Origin: Williamsia maris
GTDB lineage: Bacteria > Actinomycetota > Actinomycetes > Mycobacteriales > Mycobacteriaceae
DNA: 64,000 bases
Direction of reading: 5' to 3'
Assembly: GCF_024171815.1 (NCBI RefSeq)
Contig: NZ_JAMTCJ010000001.1
Span: forward strand, 992,001-1,056,000
The notes under the pieces are model-generated. The model was not told the DNA's origin, searched no databases, and saw nothing but the letters and a program-made list of their open reading frames with translations. Positions 60,511 through 64,000 of the stretch are shown here, piece by piece. The position numbers and the translations under genes were made by a program. Position 1 is the first letter of the stretch. Every line of letters begins with the position of its first letter.

Positions 60511-61719
60511 ATGTCAGACAAGCACGACGACGGCGTTGCAGTCCGGGAAATCGACACCGGGACCCCGCCCACCCGTTTCGCGCGTGGCTGGCACTGCATC
60601 GGCCTGGCCGACGAGTACCGCGACGGCAAACCCCACGCGATCGACGCGTTCGGCACCAAGTTGGTGGTCTGGGCGAACGCCGAGACCGGCGAGGTGAACA
60701 TCCTCGACGCCTACTGCCGACACATGGGCGGCGATCTGTCCAAGGGCAGCGTGAAGGACGGCAACATCGCGTGCCCGTTCCACGACTGGCGCTGGAAGGG
60801 CAACGGTCGCTGCGCCGGTGTCCCGTACGCCAAGCGTGCACCGAAGCTGGCCAAGACCCGGTCGTGGCCGACGATGATCCGCAGCGGGCAGCTGTTCGTC
60901 TACAACGACCCCGAGGGCAATCCCCCGTCCGAGGACGTGGTGATCCCCGTCGTCGAGGAGTGGGGCACCGACGAGTGGACCGACTGGACCTGGAACCGCA
61001 TCGTCATCGAGGGCTCCAACTGCCGCGAGATCATCGACAACGTCGTGGACATGGCGCACTTCTTCTACATCCACTACGCCCTGCCGGACTTCTTCAAGAA
61101 CGTCTTCGAGGGCGAGACCGCCGCGCAGTACATGAACTCGCGTGGCCGGCCCGACATCGAGATGACCTCGGCGTACGGCGACAGCTACCTGAAGTCGATC
61201 GCCGCGTACTACGGCCCGGCGTACATGCTGAACCCGATGCACCAGACCTACGGCGGCTACGCGATCGAGACGATCCTGACCAACTGCCACTACCCCATCG
61301 ACAACAACTCGTTTGTCTTGATGTTCGGTGTGATGGCGAAGAAGCCCGAGGGGTTGTCGGAGAAGCAGGCGCAGGGCATGGCGCGCAAGATCTCCGAGGG
61401 CGTCGAGGTCGGCTTCCTGCAGGACGTCGAGATCTGGAAGCACAAGAGCCGCATCGACAACCCGCTGCTCGTGGAAGAAGACGGGCCCGTCTACCAACTG
61501 CGTCGGTGGTACGAGCAGTTCTACGTCGACGCCGCCGACGTGACCGAGGAGATGACCGGTCGTTACGAGTACGAGATCGACACCGAGAAGGCCCTGGAGA
61601 ACTGGGGTGTCGAGATCGAGGACAACCTGCGGCGCAAGGCCGCAGGCGAGGTCATCGACGCCGATGTCGCCGCCGAGACGGCGAAGCTCAAGGCCACCAA
61701 CGACGCCGCCAAGGTCTGA
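60511..61719 (+). CDS. kshA: 3-Ketosteroid 9-alpha-hydroxylase oxygenase subunit
   Basis: Rieske oxygenase that hydroxylates C9 of 3-ketosteroids, leading with the dehydrogenase KstD to B-ring opening. The 402-aa protein has the Rieske ligands Cys69-x-His71 (YCRHMGGDL) and Cys88-x2-His91 (ACPFHDWRW), and mononuclear iron ligands His183 and His188 in DNVVDMAHFFYIHYALP; LQDVEIWKHK carries the expected later Asp. ATG 60511 is eight bases after AGGAGG. Divergent from hsaA under shared KstR-type boxes. The reductase gene kshB is not in the window. The KshA call by overall sequence is strong; which of several possible KshA paralogues this is cannot be told. Confidence 0.93.
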   Translation: MSDKHDDGVAVREIDTGTPPTRFARGWHCIGLADEYRDGKPHAIDAFGTKLVVWANAETGEVNILDAYCRHMGGDLSKGSVKDGNIACPFHDWRWKGNGRCAGVPYAKRAPKLAKTRSWPTMIRSGQLFVYNDPEGNPPSEDVVIPVVEEWGTDEWTDWTWNRIVIEGSNCREIIDNVVDMAHFFYIHYALPDFFKNVFEGETAAQYMNSRGRPDIEMTSAYGDSYLKSIAAYYGPAYMLNPMHQTYGGYAIETILTNCHYPIDNNSFVLMFGVMAKKPEGLSEKQAQGMARKISEGVEVGFLQDVEIWKHKSRIDNPLLVEEDGPVYQLRRWYEQFYVDAADVTEEMTGRYEYEIDTEKALENWGVEIEDNLRRKAAGEVIDADVAAETAKLKATNDAAKV

Positions 61720-61725
61720 TCGGCC

Positions 61726-62103
61726 GTGACGCACGCGGTGGAGAAACCGTCCGGGTGGGCCAAGGCGCCCGACTTCGGTGACGACCCGGAGCGACGGGCC
61801 GCGATCCGCTCGGCAACCGCTCAGGATCGGACGCACTACCTGCGGGGCGGCATGCGCGAGATCGAGTGCCGCGCCTGCCACGCGTGCGTGCTGGTGAAGA
61901 AGACCAGCGAGTTCCAGACCAGCGTGCAGTGGAACGCCGACGCCCGCGAGCAGTGCAACGAGTTGACGCGTGTCCGTGAACAGGGCGGGAACCCCGCGAT
62001 GACACCGACGTGTTCGCGGCTCTCGGCCAGCATCGACCACGGTGTCAGCGAGGGGATCATCCCGCCGCACGGCCCCGACACCGACCCCGACGGGTACTTC
62101 TGA
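61726..62103 (+). CDS. Small cysteine-motif protein co-transcribed with kshA
   Basis: A 125-aa protein of unknown function starting at GTG six bases after the kshA stop. It carries Cys48, Cys51 and Cys54 in ECRACHACVLVKK (CxxCxxC), plus Cys77 and Cys96, enough to bind an iron-sulfur cluster or a metal, though the pattern is not that of a standard ferredoxin. MREIECRACHACV and the pattern after it are conserved among actinobacterial genes next to kshA as far as I recall, including Rv3527-like proteins, but I cannot verify that here. No membrane helix. The spacing suggests a role together with KshA. Confidence 0.75.
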   Translation: MTHAVEKPSGWAKAPDFGDDPERRAAIRSATAQDRTHYLRGGMREIECRACHACVLVKKTSEFQTSVQWNADAREQCNELTRVREQGGNPAMTPTCSRLSASIDHGVSEGIIPPHGPDTDPDGYF

Positions 62104-62117
62104 ACTCTGTCGAGTTC
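62102..62117 (+). terminator. Small hairpin at the end of the kshA operon
   Basis: GAACTC and GAGTTC form a 6-bp stem around TGTC directly at the stop codon of the 125-aa gene, with TTACTTTTCC a little further downstream. A weak terminator candidate. Confidence 0.4.
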
Positions 62118-62186
62118 ATCGCGATTACTTTTCCCCGATGCCCGGGTCAGACACAGTGACCTGACACCGCGCGAGAGGACACTGCG

Positions 62187-62987
62187 ATGACCGACTATTC
62201 CGCCCCGCTGGGCGCTCCCATCTGGATGGATCTGATGAGCAGCGACCCGGCCGGCGCCGCCGACTTCTATCGGGCGACCTTCGGGTGGGAGGTCGAGGCG
62301 CCACCGCGCGAGGAATTCGGCGGCTACCAGAACTTCACGCTCCACGGACGTCGCGTCGCCGGGCTGAGCCCCCACATGGAGGGCGCGGGCGGACCGCCGA
62401 ACATCTGGTCGGTGTATCTGCACACCGCCGACGCCGAGGCCACCGCCGCCGCGGCCACCGAGGCGGGTGGCACCGTCATCGTCCCGCCGATGGCTGTCGG
62501 GTCCGAGGGCACGATGCTGCTCCTCGCCGACACCGCCGGCGCCGCGATCGGCTTCTGGCAACCGAACGTGCACACCGGTTTCGCCGAGTGGGGTGTGCAC
62601 GGTGCGCCGTACTGGTTCGACTGCCTGAGCAAGGACTACGCGGCCTCGCAGGCGTTCTACCCGCCGGTGACCGGCGCCCGACTCGAAGAGGTCGGAAGCG
62701 GAGGCGACGCCGACGCCCAGGGACCCGACTTCTACTCCCAGGTCTTCAACGGGGAGATGAGCTACTCCGGGATCATGAACGCGTCGACGATGCTGCCGCC
62801 CGAGGCGCCGTCGTTCTGGCAGATGTACGTCACGGTCGACGACGTGGCCGCGACCGTAAAGCAGGTCACCTCGCTCGGCGGTTCGGTGATGATGCCCGCC
62901 GACGAGACCCCGTACGGAACCCTCGCCGCGGTCACCGACCCCTTCGGTGCCAACTTCTGCCTGGGACACCCGCCGGCCGGGATGTAG
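62187..62987 (+). CDS. VOC-superfamily protein with two domains
   Basis: A 266-aa protein of two glyoxalase/bleomycin-resistance-like (VOC) domains. Domain 1 is at about 5-130 (APIWMDLMSSDPAGAADFYRATFGWEVE, GTMLLLADTAGAAIGFWQP) and domain 2 at about 138-262 (APYWFDCLSKDYAASQAFY, LAAVTDPFGANFCLGHP). Actinobacterial relatives are annotated as hydroxylase or dioxygenase on weak grounds; no substrate can be given. The expected metal-ligand positions are largely not His/Glu, so it may bind a ligand without catalysis. ATG 62187 begins MTDYSAPLGAPIW. Confidence 0.8.
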   Translation: MTDYSAPLGAPIWMDLMSSDPAGAADFYRATFGWEVEAPPREEFGGYQNFTLHGRRVAGLSPHMEGAGGPPNIWSVYLHTADAEATAAAATEAGGTVIVPPMAVGSEGTMLLLADTAGAAIGFWQPNVHTGFAEWGVHGAPYWFDCLSKDYAASQAFYPPVTGARLEEVGSGGDADAQGPDFYSQVFNGEMSYSGIMNASTMLPPEAPSFWQMYVTVDDVAATVKQVTSLGGSVMMPADETPYGTLAAVTDPFGANFCLGHPPAGM

Positions 62988-63038
62988 CCCCTGGCCCGGC
63001 CACCAACGCCAGCGATGCGGCGATCCCGTCTGAGCAGC

Positions 63039-63965
63039 ATGACCGGCTACCCCATCGACAGGCACGGACTCATCTACCGCTCGACCGCGCTCGAAGCGGG
63101 CTTCACCGACACCGAGATCACGCGTGCTGTGTCGCGAGGCGACATGGTGCGCGTCGCACGCGGCGCGTTCGCCCTGCCCGGCGATCGAACACCTGAACAG
63201 ACGCACCTACTGGCGGCGATCGCCATGGGCGAACTGGCCGGCGGCAGCGTGGTTCTCAGTCATCAGTCGGCCGCCACGGTGCACGGTCTCGAGATGTTGC
63301 GGCCGAGCCTGCGTCGAGTCCACCTGACGGCCGGATCGTCGGCGGGCGCTCATCGCAGCACCACCCGCCACGAGCACGTCGGCATCCTGGCCGACGACGA
63401 GATCGCGATTGTCGACGGAGTCGTCGTGACCTCGCTCGAACGCACGGCAGTGGACGTCGCGTGTACGACGACGATGGGGTTCGCGGGAGCGCTGGCCGTC
63501 TTCGATTCGGCCCTGCGACGGGGTGCCGATCGAACTGAGATGGCGGAGATGGTGCGGGCAACCCGTCGTGGCGTCGGCCACGCCCGGCGCGCACTGCGAT
63601 ACGCGGACGCCAAAGCCGAGAACCCCGGCGAATCATGGAGCCGTGCAGTCATGGTCGAGGCCGGACTCCCGTCACCGCGTCTCCAACACGAGTTCTTCGA
63701 TGACGACGGAAGCCAGATCGCTCGCACAGATTTCGATTGGGCGGGACTCCTGGTCGGCGAGTTCGACGGGATGACCAAGTATCAGAAGCACGTGCGCGCA
63801 GGCGAGACACCATTCGACGCGATGCGTCGCGAGAAGGAGCGGGAGGACGCACTGCGACGGGCCGGGATCATGGTGATCCGGTGGACATGGAGCGACCTCG
63901 AACGAGGGCGTGTGGTGCCGATGATCCGGGACTGGCTGACTCGGCTGAAGCTCGCCGCGGCATGA
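63039..63965 (+). CDS. AbiEi-type antitoxin-domain protein with endonuclease-like C terminus
   Basis: A 308-aa protein. The N-terminal ~60 residues are an AbiEi-type winged helix (RSTALEAGFTDTEITRAVSRGDMVRVARGAFALPG). The middle matches the AbiEi antitoxin body (SVVLSHQSAATVHGLEMLRPSLRRVHLT, VVTSLERTAVDVACTT). The C-terminal part (FDWAGLLVGEFDGMTKYQ, REKEREDALRRAGIMVIRWTWSDL) resembles a DUF559/Vsr-like nuclease fold. Such proteins are frequent and mostly solitary in mycobacteriales, with no AbiEii toxin beside them; none is visible here. ATG 63039 is used, ATG 63015 is an alternative; neither has a strong ribosome binding site. Confidence 0.75.
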   Translation: MTGYPIDRHGLIYRSTALEAGFTDTEITRAVSRGDMVRVARGAFALPGDRTPEQTHLLAAIAMGELAGGSVVLSHQSAATVHGLEMLRPSLRRVHLTAGSSAGAHRSTTRHEHVGILADDEIAIVDGVVVTSLERTAVDVACTTTMGFAGALAVFDSALRRGADRTEMAEMVRATRRGVGHARRALRYADAKAENPGESWSRAVMVEAGLPSPRLQHEFFDDDGSQIARTDFDWAGLLVGEFDGMTKYQKHVRAGETPFDAMRREKEREDALRRAGIMVIRWTWSDLERGRVVPMIRDWLTRLKLAAA

Positions 63966-64000
63966 ACGCGCCACCCCCAGCCAGACGCGCGCCAACCTGG

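Noticed and set aside
63039-63965. Complete AbiE toxin-antitoxin system
   Set aside because: Only the AbiEi-type protein is present before the window ends at 64000; no AbiEii nucleotidyltransferase is visible.

Overview
The window is high-GC actinobacterial DNA from a mycolic-acid-containing member of the Mycobacteriales. The gene content (a full ESX-type type VII secretion locus with PE, PPE and EspG, iniA/iniC-like dynamins, kshA and hsaABC sterol genes, KstR-type operators) fits Gordonia or a near relative such as Williamsia or Rhodococcus. The genus is an inference; no marker in the window settles it. Genes are tightly packed, often with 1-4 bp overlaps, and no tRNA, rRNA, CRISPR array, transposase or integrase was seen. 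No gene-free stretch exceeds about 260 bases.

Layout. 1-8892: housekeeping block with purF (cut by the window edge), a small sterol-carrier-like protein, a GCS2-type glutamate-cysteine ligase, an RtcB-family RNA ligase, an oxidoreductase under a perfect KstR-type box, a Pro/Gly/Tyr-rich membrane protein, and purL. 9083-34648: an ESX locus. The machine genes are eccA, eccC, eccD, mycP, eccB and eccE. Cargo and chaperone genes form two sets. On the + strand is an espG / lipoprotein / Gly-rich WXG-type protein module that was duplicated in tandem, with the second copy partly decayed. On the - strand is an operon of an EspC-like protein, a 438-aa partner, PE, PPE, EspG and two WXG100 proteins. 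Two small genes, one YbaB-like, close the locus.

34677-42096: a six-gene operon (iniA-like dynamin, iniC-like dynamin, membrane-anchored Hsp70, two small proteins sharing a motif, ECF sigma factor), divergent from a protein made of thirteen 13-residue Asp-rich calcium-type repeats. 42187-47724: a lipoprotein, then a sulfate-activation operon cysD-cysNC-cysQ coupled to a pair of SMR-type membrane proteins.

47841-62103: lipid and sterol catabolism. An IclR regulator precedes a crotonase plus three acyl-CoA dehydrogenases with a KstR2-like operator. A GAF-EAL signalling protein follows. Then hsaA, hsaC and hsaB run leftward into DUF1214, SDR and sulfotransferase genes, while kshA runs rightward with a small CxxCxxC protein; three KstR-type boxes lie between hsaA and kshA. 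hsaD is missing from its usual place and a 15-bp direct repeat sits there. 62187-63965: a two-domain VOC protein and an AbiEi-type protein.

The most unusual parts are the duplicated and decaying ESX cargo module, the dynamin/Hsp70/sigma operon with its twin small proteins and divergent repeat protein, and the rearranged sterol operon.
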